This document shows, one piece after another, positions 1 to 10,481 of a DNA stretch of 64,000 bases. The position numbers and the translations under genes are program-made. Under the pieces are notes generated by a model that was not told the origin of the DNA, did not search any database, and saw only the letters and a list, made by a program, of their open reading frames with translations. The DNA is taken from positions 179,233 through 243,232 of the forward strand of contig JAQFWX010000055.1 in assembly GCA_027605045.1 (NCBI GenBank), read 5' to 3'. This DNA comes from Phallus indusiatus. Taxonomy: Eukaryota; Basidiomycota; Agaricomycetes; Phallales; Phallaceae. The first letter of the stretch is position 1. Each line of letters opens with the position of its first letter.

Positions 1-202
1 AAATCTCTGCGGTCATCAATACCGGAAAGCCCATGCGTTACGGAACTGAGAAAGGATGCCAAGAACGTCCTGAAGGCTCGACCGACGGCCTGCAGGTCCA
101 GCGCTCGATGAGCTCGGCACGCAGTGGCCGTCACAATGGAATCAGGCCATTTTACTTTACAATTTCTTTTACGTTCAATACCCTTTATAACATTACTCAA
201 AC

Positions 203-2799
203 ATGGCTAGTAAACAGGTATATATATTTCTTTTGAGCTTCCTAGGCACTGATTTCATTTGATTTTGCTATCTGTCTTCAATTCTTGTCGACTTTAGCTT
301 GGAAAACTTCGCCAGGTGCGTATGATGGAACTGTACCACATTTGGCATTGTTACTGACAGCTACGTTATTTTTACAGTGGGGAAAAGAAGTAATCTCGAC
401 GAAGGACAAAACAATCGTGACAGAAGAATTCAAACAGCTCGAGAAGGATGTGGAGCTGCGAAAGGCTGGAATCGAAAGGTATGTGGGGCATTCTTTCTTG
501 TTTTATTGTGAATACGAGTATATTGATTGTATTATTCAATAGAATACAAGATGCCTGCTCGGAATATTATGGATACATTCACAAGAAAAAAGAATACCCT
601 CATGTTGAAGAAGGCGTGAAGATGCTGTCTATTGACGCACTTGGTGTCGTTATGGTAGCCCACGGCGAAGAGTTCGGTAGCGACTCGGCTTTCGGTAAAT
701 CATCTTTCGCTATGACAATCTCCTTGTTTAATTCAAAATTCAAGGTCAATGTCTAACTAAATTTGGACGTGCCCAATGCAAAATTGCCACTTTACAAGAA
801 AAATTTGCCTCATTTGTGAAGGATCGATATCTATCTAGTCTCGAAAAGCTGCTTGGCGATATCGAAGGCTACGAAATGCTACGAAAGAAGCTTGATTCGA
901 GAAGGTGAGATCCATTGCTTGCCCCTTTTTCTGGTCATTCATTCATTCAATTCATTCCAGATTAACTTATGACGCAGCCGTGTCGAAAGTCTCTAAAGCC
1001 AAGAAGGATAAGGATATTAAAGAAGCGGAAGAGGAACATATCAAAGCTAAACTTCGATAGTAAGTCTACACCATTCATGTTTATGATATTTGAGTGGTGA
1101 ACTATATTATATATTCAGCGAAGAAGCTTCTTCGGAAGTCCAAACGCGCATGCGCCGCATTCAAGCCAATGAACTCCGTCAGCTGAGAGACTTAACAAGC
1201 TTCTTGGATAACCAAATACAATTTGTAGCCGGATGTTTAACCGAGCTGCGTGAAGTTGAAGGAGATTGGTGTGACGAGTGCGTTTTTCTTACAGTTATCG
1301 TACCAAAAAGTCTAAATCTCAACAATCTCTTGTGCAAAAGGTCTGTCATTCAAAGACGCCCTAGTTCACCAACCCGTATTACTCCACATTCATTCTCGCA
1401 TGAACAAAGTCGAACAATCGCATCTGTTTCGCGCAATAACTCAGGCACAGGTGAACAACAATCCTCGACGAACGAAGATGATTCAGGTAGTGAAGAAAGC
1501 GGTAGCACGGGTGCAGCGCAAAGTGATGGTCGATCCTCTATAAGTCGAAGCGCCACTAATCGCAGCCGTAAAAGCAGTGGCAGCAAACCGCCTTCCATTA
1601 AATCACGCTCATCTTCTCCTGGGGGTTCAGTCACGTCCAACAACACTGCACATTACTCTAGCGGACGCCCTGCTTCAAGACGCAAACGAAGCGACAGCGC
1701 TGCGTCCTCTGCTGCTTCTTCTGCTTCAGAATCAACACGACGATCTAGTGGTGTTACTGGATGGCTCTCTGGCTCTACTCGCGGGAAGAAAGAGAAAGGA
1801 AGGAAGAAGGACAAGGATCGTAGTGCCATGCGTGCTTTCGCGAGTCTGGAGAATGACAGTGGGGGTGATGATGATGATGTCACGAGTCAGAAGAGTGTTG
1901 AATCGGACTCGCGATCAAGTATCAATGCCAACTCGCGCAAGGGAGGAACACTAAGTCGTATGTTCAACGTGGGCATGAAAGGTACATCGTCCAATTCATC
2001 TTTTGCTGAATCTCGGGACGTGCATGGTCATGGAGGTTCCGACTTTTCGCACAATTCGCCTCTCGACACCAGGATGGTCGACGACATGAACAGCATAACG
2101 CCTCGTTTGTCTTCATTCAATGACAGCGATGCGAGCGCATCTGCATCTGCATCGCTCGCCGGGGTTGGAGAATTCCCTGGAAACGGTCGGATGGCTAGAA
2201 AGACAAACATTGCTCAACGTGCCGAGATGGAGATGTCACGTACCCGTGAATACGAGCCGTCTATTAATTCAATGGACGATAATATGCATACGCCTTTGCC
2301 ATCTTCGACGTTTCCGTTTGTTCCGTACGGCGGTATCCACGCCCATCATTTGGAAGATAGGAGGATAACTGATAAGGCTGATAGCGGGAGCGAACACGAG
2401 GACGTTAGCTTACTAGAAGGGCCAAAAACCTCTAACTCATCTCCTTTCGAAGTCGAAGTTGAACAGACAGATAAACCTCTCCCGGGGCAATTCAACAATT
2501 CACGTGTCGAAATAGGAAATACCTTTGGACAACCGGCGGTACCTCGCGCCGGACCACCGCCTTTGCCTTCTCGAAAGTCTACTAAGAAGGTTCCTCCACC
2601 GCCACCGCCACCTCCACCACCTCATCTCCCAAGGCGTAGTACTCCTTCTCCGAATACCGGATTGACGAGTACAGGTGGATCATCGAGCAGTTTGAGTCTG
2701 AGCGGCGCTGCTGGATCTTTCCCACCACCTCCACCGCCTCGTACACGCAGTACTGTAGTGCCTACTGAATCCTTGACTATTTCCCCTTTTGATAACTGA
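203..2799 (+). CDS. BAR-domain protein with Ser-rich and polyproline C-terminus
   Basis: Seven exons fit: 203-217, 298-315, 378-478, 543-694, 745-904, 961-1059 and 1119-2799, with GT-AG borders and matching phases, giving 741 residues. Residues 1 to about 233 are helical and charged, with the pattern of a BAR domain (membrane-curving dimer used in endocytosis and cortical actin work): motifs include EEFKQLEKDVELRK, KKEYPHVEEGVKML and LGDIEGYEMLRKKLDSRR. Residues 250-600 are low complexity, rich in Ser, Arg and Asp. Two polyproline runs follow near residues 675 and 725, likely SH3 or profilin ligands. The start at 203 is inferred from the short first exon MASKQ. A further 63-base in-frame intron at 1278-1340 is possible; it would remove an out-of-character hydrophobic stretch and give 720 residues. 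BAR assignment is family knowledge; the endocytic role is inference. Confidence 0.88.
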
Positions 2800-3316
2800 A
2801 TGTGTTTCATACATATATATTTAGAGGTGAAGAATAACAACAAACGCGCGAAGGTTGGACTTTTCATTTATTGTTATGCCTTCTTTTGTATTTTTACAAA
2901 TTATATCAATTATGTTATGGCTTTAGAAAGAAGTCCGAAGGTCTGAATTCATTTTCGTCAATATCCGGAACGTTAGTGACTAAAAGCGACTTCCGAAAAC
3001 GACATTCTCCGGCGTTGTTCCGAAAACAGAATCTTAAGCTAAAATGCTTCGGACTCAATCTGGAGAAAATACCAAAGCTGTTTTCCTTGGCAGGAACTGT
3101 GGCTTTCAGATTTGAAACATATAAATAGTTTTGAGATTCGCCACTCTCAGCCTGATTTCGAAAAATGGAGAAAGGAAAGCAAGAACAATGTGTATTTTTA
3201 ACAATTTTTCTTACAGAACTTGAAACAGACGACAAGAAAAACCAGAATACGTAGCTAACAAGACCGACAAGTGTCCATCAATCTTAGAAAGATCGTTTTT
3301 ACAAGAAATACCTCGT
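2800..3316. other. Intergenic, convergent gene ends
   Basis: Lies between the stop of the BAR gene and the stop of the secreted-protein gene on the other strand. Short open frames occur but none has splice or family support. I see no repeat or RNA gene. Confidence 0.6.
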
Positions 3317-4073
3317 TCAAGCGAAAGTGCTGATGTCAGAGAAGAGCTCAACGGTAGAGCAACCGCTGGGGACAGTAGCAACTTGGTTAGCGTAAAGGAT
3401 GCCGTCGCAGAGAATCCAACCCTTGAATTGCAAACATCAGAACGGACGAGGAAAAAAACTTAAATGAGAGAGCCATACAGTGAATGCAGAGTCCGAGCGG
3501 CTCCAGCTCATCAATTGGTTATCTCCAGATGCGGTCCAGGCAAAAGTACCACCTGATGCGGGACTCAAGATTCCAGCTACGAAGGTTAACTGGAGCATAG
3601 TAGCTCCGGCGGTGATTGGTTCAACAGCACCAGCGACAAATTCGGGTGTGTGGACAGTGTCGCAGAGAGAGCCGTCGACGATGTTGAACTCTCCAGCAGT
3701 GTCTGCGGAGCCGAGAACGGCGGGACCTGGGGTCCATGGGGTTTGAGCTTGGAGGAAGACTTCGTCCTATACGAACAGTAAGAATCTGGTGTGCTCTTCG
3801 CTAGAATCGGAAGCTATATTTACCGAGGTTTTGATCCTAAAATAAGAGTGATGAGAATGCAAATCTAATGGACAAACTGATGAGTTTGAATGCTTACCAG
3901 TGTTGACCCCATCCAAGAGTCTCGCTGGGTTGAGCAGCAGCTGCGGTGGCGGAGGCCGGCTAGAATGAATCAGTGATACTGTTCAGCCGATTTTATCAAA
4001 ATGTACTTACGACAGCGGCGACGCTGTTTACAAGCGCGATGGCAGAGGAAACTAATGCAAGAGCGAATTTCAT
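3317..4073 (-). CDS. Small secreted protein, 176 residues
   Basis: Five exons on the minus strand: 4011-4073, 3898-3959, 3824-3836, 3479-3766 and 3317-3421. All junctions are GT-AG, and the phases join to an open frame of 176 residues ending in TGA. Residues 1-20 (MKFALALVSSAIALVNSVAA) form a clear signal peptide with an AxA-like end. The mature part is Gly/Ala/Thr/Ser rich with three cysteines (SLCDT, ILCDG, SGCST) and several tryptophans; it resembles small secreted beta-rich fungal proteins, but I do not recognise a named family. A TATA-like box lies about 80 bases upstream. The 13-base third exon is easy to miss; the frame only holds if it is included. Function unknown; probably acts in the wall or outside the cell. 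Confidence 0.8.
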
Positions 4074-4152
4074 TTTGTTTTGCTTGGAGGACGTTTGTTT
4101 CGAGAGGAAGTCGAAGTTGTTCTGACTGAATTGGAGTCGGAAGACTCTACCA

Positions 4153-4160
4153 TTATATAG
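4153..4160 (-). promoter_or_regulatory. TATA-like box of the secreted-protein gene
   Basis: TATATAAT on the minus strand, about 80 bases before the ATG at 4073. Supported by sequence match and position only. Confidence 0.45.
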
Positions 4161-4855
4161 GAAAATTCATCTTTTCTTCTCTCTGCAAAGTCAGATCATA
4201 AGACAGTGCGTCGAGCCATGCAAGATATCGAACGCTCTCGTTTGAAATTGTCTTGGCTATCGTAGAGCTTCGTCACTGACCCTCCACGTTCTGTGATAAA
4301 GGCAGCTATACCGTAAACAGAAGTTTTTTCAGATTGACGATTAAAGAGAATTGGATCATTCGGTATATCAGCGGAAATGTCAGCGGATCATGACCGCATT
4401 CAAACCCCAAGTTGCGTGGTTAGGTATTGGAAGCGTCGTAAGGATGAATCGCGGAAACACGGGCCGAAAATGCACCGGCCGTTCCGTCGCCGAAGCAAAT
4501 CGGTCGTCCTTTCCGTCTGGCTGGTGCATTCGAGATATTCGTGTCTGTATTAAACTGGTGAGACGTAAATACGTTTGACGCAAGGGTTATCTCTATCATT
4601 GTATGTTCCTGCTGATCTTGTGGCGGAATCACAAGGCCTCGGATCCAACTTCAAAAGTTCAATCATTGGTGAAGTGACGCCACTATGCGATATCGAGCTG
4701 AGGCATAACTTGAAAATCTAAACGCTAAACATGAGAGCTCGAAAGGATTTGAAGTTTCGCCGGTACAATGACATCTAAACAACATCCGTTGCATGTGTTA
4801 CTAGTGCATGGGCCATGCCTCTATGCCGTGCTTATCGAGGGGATTCGGAATAATG
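4161..4855. other. Intergenic
   Basis: Upstream of the secreted-protein gene. Several overlapping short open frames on both strands around 4350-4630 lack splice sites or recognisable residues. Nothing else seen. Confidence 0.5.
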
Positions 4856-5470
4856 TCATACACTACAAGAATCATCAGCTGCCAGTGGTGCCAGTGGTTC
4901 TCGGATAGCTACCGTGAAGTCGGTTCTCAAGGGATCATCTTTCTTCCCTGATTTATATGCCTCGAAGGTCAATGTGTTTTGAAAGAGATATAAGTCATCC
5001 GTGCAGTTATTCTCTACAAGTGTTTCTGTAGAGACTTCATACCACTGTCGTGTCATTGATGAGCTTGTTTCGTTCCTCACGACCTCACGATATCTTCATG
5101 ACCCCATACTTTTGCTCTTTCTATCCACAAATAAGCCGCCACTCCCTTATGACTAGGTAACGTAATAGCAAAGCATCAAGAACTTCAAATCGTTTGATAA
5201 AGGAATAATCTCTTACCCGACGACTCTCAGATGTCATGATCCAACCACTTTCCAAGTTGAACAGCATGACCTGTGACCCGAGATCAAGTGAGGCTATCAT
5301 TGAACCTGTCGACAGACGAATAAGATTGCTGTAAGATGGATAGGCTGTGGACCAGGACTGCGCTGTAATGTGAACAGTGACCAGAAGAGCTCAGTTGCAC
5401 TGCGTAGGTTGCCTTCCGGCACCGCCTCAATCATAACGCGTAAAGGTTCTGAGATCCTGATGAAGTCCAA
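4856..5470 (-). CDS. 3' part of an unidentified multi-exon gene
   Basis: Four blocks on the minus strand join in frame through GT-AG introns: about 5359-5463, 5217-5305, 5089-5145 and 4856-5044. They read through residues such as EAVPEGNLRSATELFW, SLDLGSQVMLFNLESGW, GVAAYLWIERAKVWGHEDI and LYLFQNTLTFEAYKSGKK to a TGA stop. The matching phases over three introns argue for a real coding tail. The style recalls the C-terminal regions of agaricomycete F-box or WD-like proteins, but this is an impression, not a family match. I could not find a convincing 5' end; the reading frame meets a stop just upstream of about 5470, so the copy may be truncated, or more exons lie upstream that I missed. Confidence 0.4.
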
Positions 5471-6306
5471 TTAAAGTTGCGGATTTCGACATCGTGGCGA
5501 ATGAGAAGAAATGCGGCTAAAGTTTTCCCGTTTCCCTTGCTCCGCTCTCACAGCTTTTGAGCCTCTGAGCCTCTTTGAGCTCGGTAATCGGCGACCAACG
5601 CACGTGATTGCTTAGTCACGTACTGCCTCGCCTTGCTCGTTACTCGTCTTCAACCAATCCGCAACCAAAAAGATAGCACTTGCCTCCGACGTCAAATCAC
5701 TAGTGGGTCTCAATTTTATTAGACAAGTAACTAGACTTATTTGAACCGTTGGCAGTAAATAGCATTTCGTTTGAACGTTTTACCCATATAGCGCGGCGAT
5801 TGTCCAGTGCCAATCGCAAGTGGCAAGCCATGCCGCAAATTTCGTTTAACACTTCGTTCGCGTGCTTATCGCCAATTGTTATGACCTTGAATCATAACTG
5901 GACTAGTTCTTTGTGGCACCGCGCTCCTCTCGCGTCGCACATCGGACGCTTGTTCAATTGCCATACAAACGGAGTTCCCGATTTCGGTTTAAAGCTCAAA
6001 AAAATGGTCTTCGGAAACCGTCCACTTGACCCTCGGACAGTTCCAACACCGATCTACTAAGAAATCTGGCAATATATTGTCGCAGCAGCTCAATTAAACA
6101 ATGGCACCCTAACATTTAGGTTACCCATGTGGAATTTACCCACAGTCCGACATGCGAGGCACTGTTGATCCGACGTAACTTTATTCACTGCTCTACCGAC
6201 CTCAGAAGGTCAACTTCGGCTTCTATTGCTTTTCCGAATTAGTAAAGGGTGCTGTAATGCACAGTGCTTGGTGGAAGGATGCTTCGGAAAAAGTTTTTCC
6301 TGCAAC
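5471..6306. other. Intergenic, upstream of P450 A
   Basis: An open frame at 5749-6060 (+) has no ATG near its start and no recognisable content. I see no other feature in this stretch. Confidence 0.5.
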
Positions 6307-6313
6307 TATAAAT
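6307..6313 (+). promoter_or_regulatory. TATA-like box of P450 A
   Basis: TATAAAT about 60 bases before the ATG at 6371, the spacing seen for other P450s of the window. Confidence 0.45.
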
Positions 6314-6370
6314 GTGCTACGTTGACACGCCAACGCCTCAACAAAGCCTTTCTTTTCTCGTGCCTGATCA

Positions 6371-8506
6371 ATGGCTACTCTCACCTTCATGAACTATGGC
6401 GAACTATTTCTCGCTGCATTTTTTTTGTTCTACTGGTTCAAGATACGCATTCACGTCCCCAAAGGTAGCCATGGCTTCATCTCTCTTTCGTTTTACTTGA
6501 GTAACAAACCAACATTAGGATATAAATTGCCACCAGGCCCTCCAGGGAAATTTTTCACTGGAAACCTGTTGCAAATTCCTCTTCGAAGAGAATGGCAAAC
6601 ATATCATGAATGGTCCAAAATATACGGTTAGTGTAATAGTTTATCGACATCTTCAAATGACATTACCATTTGTTTACAGGCGATCTGACGTACTTGAATC
6701 TATGCGGCACTTCTATTCTCATCGTCAACTCCCAGAAACTGGCTTCTGAATTATTCGAGCAAAGAGGAGCGATATATTCTAACCGATTTAAATCAACCAT
6801 GCTCCAGGATCTGTAAGTTTCGTCATTTTCTTCCGAATGAGTTTTCGAGATCCGAATGTATTCCATATAGGGTCTGTTGGGATAATGTGATTACAATGCA
6901 ACCCAGTGAAGAGTGGAAAATCCGGCGCTCAGTTTTGCTGAAAAGCTTCAGCAAGCTTTCAATACTACAATATCGGGGATTGCTGGAGAAGTCCGCAAAG
7001 TGTGTTGCTTGTGTTTTATATTTGTCCGATCTCATGGGAATTTACATAGGAAGTTATTGTGTCATCTTTATCAGAATCCGGCAAAGTTCATGGAGCACTC
7101 TAGACACGCCATTGGAGCGCTTATCTTGGAGGTCTGTATGAGGCTTACTTGTCCTTCAGCTGTGTGCTCAAGAACAAGCTTTAGGTAACTTATGGGCTTG
7201 AAATTCTTCCAGAGAACGACCCTTATATTGAGGTAGCGGAAACTGTCATGTCATCGCTCGCACGAATAACTGTCCCTGGGGCGTGTTTAGTTGACTTCCT
7301 ACCTATGCGTATGATTCTTCAAAATTATCACTTTACGCGAGGGTATTCATTGAGCCTTCTAGTAAAATATATTCCGTCATGGGTGCCTGGCGCTGGCTTT
7401 CAAAGGGAAGCTGAGAAACTTAAACCCCAAACTAGAGCGATGGCTTCTGTACCATTCGCCGCTGTGAAAGATGCTATCGTATGTCTCTTTGTTTATACTG
7501 TAAAGATTGTTATTAAGTCGAACAGAAAACTGGGAAAGCACCCCCTTCCATTATAGGATCTCTCCTTGAAGATCTCACATTTAAAGAAAGCCAGACAGAC
7601 AAAAACGAAGAGACAATCCGCGAAGTAGGTGCTATGATTTATATGGGTGGAATCGATACGGTAGGCCACTTCTGATGAATCGCGATCGTGTCGTTGACTT
7701 GGGCTGTTTTCTTTTTCCACAGACGGAGTCTGCCCTAAAGGTTTTTTTCCTGGCTATGGTTTTATATCCGGACATCCAAAAGAAAGCGCAACAAGAATTG
7801 GACAGTTTCTTCGACAAGGATGCATTGCCGTCGTTCGATGACAGGAAGAGTCTCCCTTATATTGACGCTTTGATCAAAGAGGTTTTACGCTGGCATCCAG
7901 CTGTGCCGCTTGGTTTTCCGCATCTACTCAAGGAAGATGACATAATTGGTGAATATTTTGTACCGAAAAATACTATTGTGATAGGGAACGCGTGGTGAGT
8001 CGACTTGTCCAATGACCAGAAAAGAATCATCCAACTCACTGATTACTATAGGTCACTTCTGCACTCCGAGTCAGCATATGGGGACGACGTTGACAAATTC
8101 AACCCGGAGCGATTCCTCAAGCCAAATGTCAATTATCCAGACAGCACGTTTGGCTTTGGACGAAGGTTAGTAACCTCTCTATTTATCTTCCGGAACGTAC
8201 TGTTTATCAGACGACTCTGTAGAAACTGCCCGGGTCGTCATTTAGCCGATAATGTTCTTTTTATAATGATTGTGCTTATTTTACATTCGTTCGATATCGC
8301 TCCGTGTGAGAATTTAGAGGGATCGGAGCTGCCTGATCCTGATGCTTTTCTCCCTGGGTTAATTTCGTGCGTCTATTCAATGAGCTTTTTACTTAAACAA
8401 TATCTAACAAAAGCGGTTCAGACATCCGGAGCCCTTCAAATGTAAAATTGCTCCTCGCTCTCAGCAATCAAAGACTTTCTTGGATCAGCTTTCGATGGTT
8501 CTTTAA
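6371..8506 (+). CDS. Cytochrome P450 A, 511 residues, intact
   Basis: Twelve exons: 6371-6464, 6519-6626, 6680-6812, 6871-6999, 7050-7131, 7185-7308, 7363-7478, 7526-7660, 7723-7994, 8052-8165, 8223-8366 and 8422-8506, all GT-AG, total 1536 bases. An N-terminal anchor (FLAAFFLFYWFKIRI) leads to the hinge KLPPGPPGK. Other landmarks are C-helix EEWKIRR, I-helix MGGIDTTES (a good oxygen-activation site with both Thr), ExxR in KEVLRWHP, FNPERF, and the haem loop FGFGRRNCPGRHLAD with the ligand Cys. A haem monooxygenase of the ER membrane that would need cytochrome P450 reductase. It resembles proteins labelled O-methylsterigmatocystin oxidoreductase-like in agaricomycetes; the substrate is unknown. 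It is the most divergent of its strand group, and Asn before the haem Cys is unlike its neighbours, which have Ile or Val. Confidence 0.93.
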
Positions 8507-9307
8507 CCAAGAATCTGCTTTTATCGTTCTGAATATATTTTACTAAAATGTATTACGGAACACAGAACACTTAGAGAATGATGTATGTAGATGCTGGTTT
8601 CCTCGGGATTATTGCGTCTAGTGTTCAGCTTATTACCAGTCCTTATTCTTTATTTACTCGTTGTATTATCCATGCCCAAATAATATCAATAGAGATGCCT
8701 GTGTATGACTTTTTCCCGCAAAGACTGATTCTTTTGCTTCCTGACATCATCAACTTGGCCCAATACGTGAATAACTTCGAGCTCGCTATCTTAGGATTTA
8801 TGTAGAGCCGTTTCTTACTAACCAAGAAAATTTGACACCGCAAGTAAGCGCTTGTGTCGGGGTGGGATCACAAACTTCTTCTACACAAACTATGGCGAGA
8901 TTTCGTTGGGCCTCTATTGCTATCCGTCACCGGTTTGAGGCGTTGTGCCATATCATGATTTTTTGATGCTCAGACGCTTGAAGAAACGAGTAGTTGGATC
9001 GCGCTGTGCTTTTGATGTCAGGATGTAGTCGTCTTAATAATGTGGGGTAAAATTCATCGAGAATCGACAATGATGGTGCGAATTTCTGCTTTTATAACCC
9101 ACATATTGATTGTCGGGTCTCTGAACTTCGTTGACACAATCAAATTCTTCCGGCAGCAATTGTTCATGATCACGAATTCCCTTGCATGTAGCAAGGGCTC
9201 TTGAAAGCACGCAGAAAAAGCTTCCGTGTTGCACTTATTTGTACATATTTGGTCGTCTACTACATCGACGAGTCATAACATTCCTTACTCTAGGCTCTTA
9301 CATGACC
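8507..9307. other. Intergenic
   Basis: No coding signal after the P450 A stop. A CTAG at 9290-9293 lies 14 bases beyond the hairpin at 9308-9324 on the minus strand and may be part of a relic transposon end (see findings). Confidence 0.5.
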
Positions 9308-9324
9308 CGCCTTTCAAAAGGGCG
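9308..9324 (-). repeat. Short imperfect hairpin beside helicase relic
   Basis: Minus strand CGCCcTTT paired with AAAgGCG around a short loop, followed by CTAG 14 bases on. Such a hairpin plus CTRR is the known 3' signature of Helitrons; the spacing here is a little long, so the match is weak. Confidence 0.25.
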
Positions 9325-9382
9325 ATCCTAGCTTTATTCTTTTATGCATGTACAGTGTGAATCCGCTTTATCAAGCCAATCA

Positions 9383-10157
9383 TCAAACTCCAAAAGTTCT
9401 GTGTCCGTTCTTTTCAAAGTCTCTCAACAATCTCACTCTCTCCCGACTTTTCGATCTGGAAAGGGCGACGTACGCATTTAATGGTGTAAGGTAACCGCTC
9501 GGGAGGTTACCTAAATCGACAACGACGGGAGACAATGTTTGACCTTGGGCTTTGTAATCCGTGAATGCGTACGCCGCCGTTATTGCAAATTGCCGACGAT
9601 GAATCCTAATTTTTCCACCGTTCTTCAGCTTGAAATCTCGTGCGACTTTGTCCGGTTCTACGGGCACAACACCTTCGGGTAAATTCTTGAGTTGTATGGT
9701 TGTGCGTAAGTCCGGGCGGAAAAGTATCAACTTGGCCCGGGGCAATAGCGACGTACGCGTTGAACGGCATCAACTTCCCACTGGGTGATTTTGCCAGATC
9801 GATGATGACTGGGCTTGCTGTTTGACCCTGCGAGTTATAATCTGTAAACACGTACGCCGGCGTTAATGCAAATTGCTGTCGATTTATCCTAATCTTTTCT
9901 CCTTTCCTTAGCTTCAAATTGTGCGCTTCTTTTTGCACTGGGTTTGAAGAGTGTGGTAGGTGAAACAGACTACGAATGTCTGCGGGCGAAGCAAGCACTG
10001 GATGGTGTAATACTGTAAGTGCTGAAGTGGAAGTGCTCGCGACGAATTCTGATATTACGGGTAGGGATGAGCATGTGGCGCAGGTCGTTTGGGATAAATT
10101 TGGAGCTTTGGTTCTCTTTACCATGAGTTGTGGGTAATCATTGTTTATGTCGTACAT
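9383..10157 (-). mobile_element. Relic of a Pif1/Helitron-type helicase, two diverged copies head to tail
   Basis: Minus-strand frames 9383-9745 and 9746-10157 each encode the C-terminal helicase motifs V-VI of Pif1-like enzymes. The first has FAITAAYAFTDYKAQGQTL and NAYVALSRSKSRERVRLL; the second has FALTPAYVFTDYNSQGQTA and NAYVAI before it runs into out-of-frame sequence. The two blocks are roughly 70 percent alike in DNA by eye, so this is an old tandem copy or two nested fragments, not a recent repeat. No N-terminal helicase motifs, Rep domain or transposase is present. The second copy is frameshifted where it meets the first. Pif1-like helicases sit in Helitron transposons and also in cellular genes; the truncated state between two P450s favours a dead mobile element. 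Confidence 0.7.
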
Positions 10158-10481
10158 TGAACTAGGATGTATGTTCCACTTGGATAGTGTTCAAATTTAT
10201 AATTGGGGGTAGAGGACGATGCGTACATGCAAGGGGGCTAGCGTCCTCGGGCGCTTCTAGTGTATTTAGGGATGCCAGGCTCCTCACGGGCAACGGCCAG
10301 TAGCTCCGCTTCTAGTGAATGTCTCAATAGCCATTATCACCTAGGCACCACCGGGCTATAATATCTACTGGTCGTGTCCCAACTGTCCCAACCTGTCCCA
10401 ACCTAAACCTACAATCAACCGGTAGTGCTACTGACAACGAACTAGTACTGGTTCCACGGTCGTTTCCACAGACAACAGACA
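10158..10481. other. Intergenic, upstream of P450 B
   Basis: No gene seen. A short repeat 'tgtcccaac' occurs around 10377-10402. A TATAAT-like string is near 10360, rather far from the start. Confidence 0.4.

Noticed and set aside
1577..1954. 125-codon open frame overlapping the BAR gene
   Set aside because: A shadow frame within Ser-rich repetitive coding sequence.
5749..6060. 103-codon open frame upstream of P450 A
   Set aside because: It begins at TTG, not ATG, has no splice partner and no known residues.
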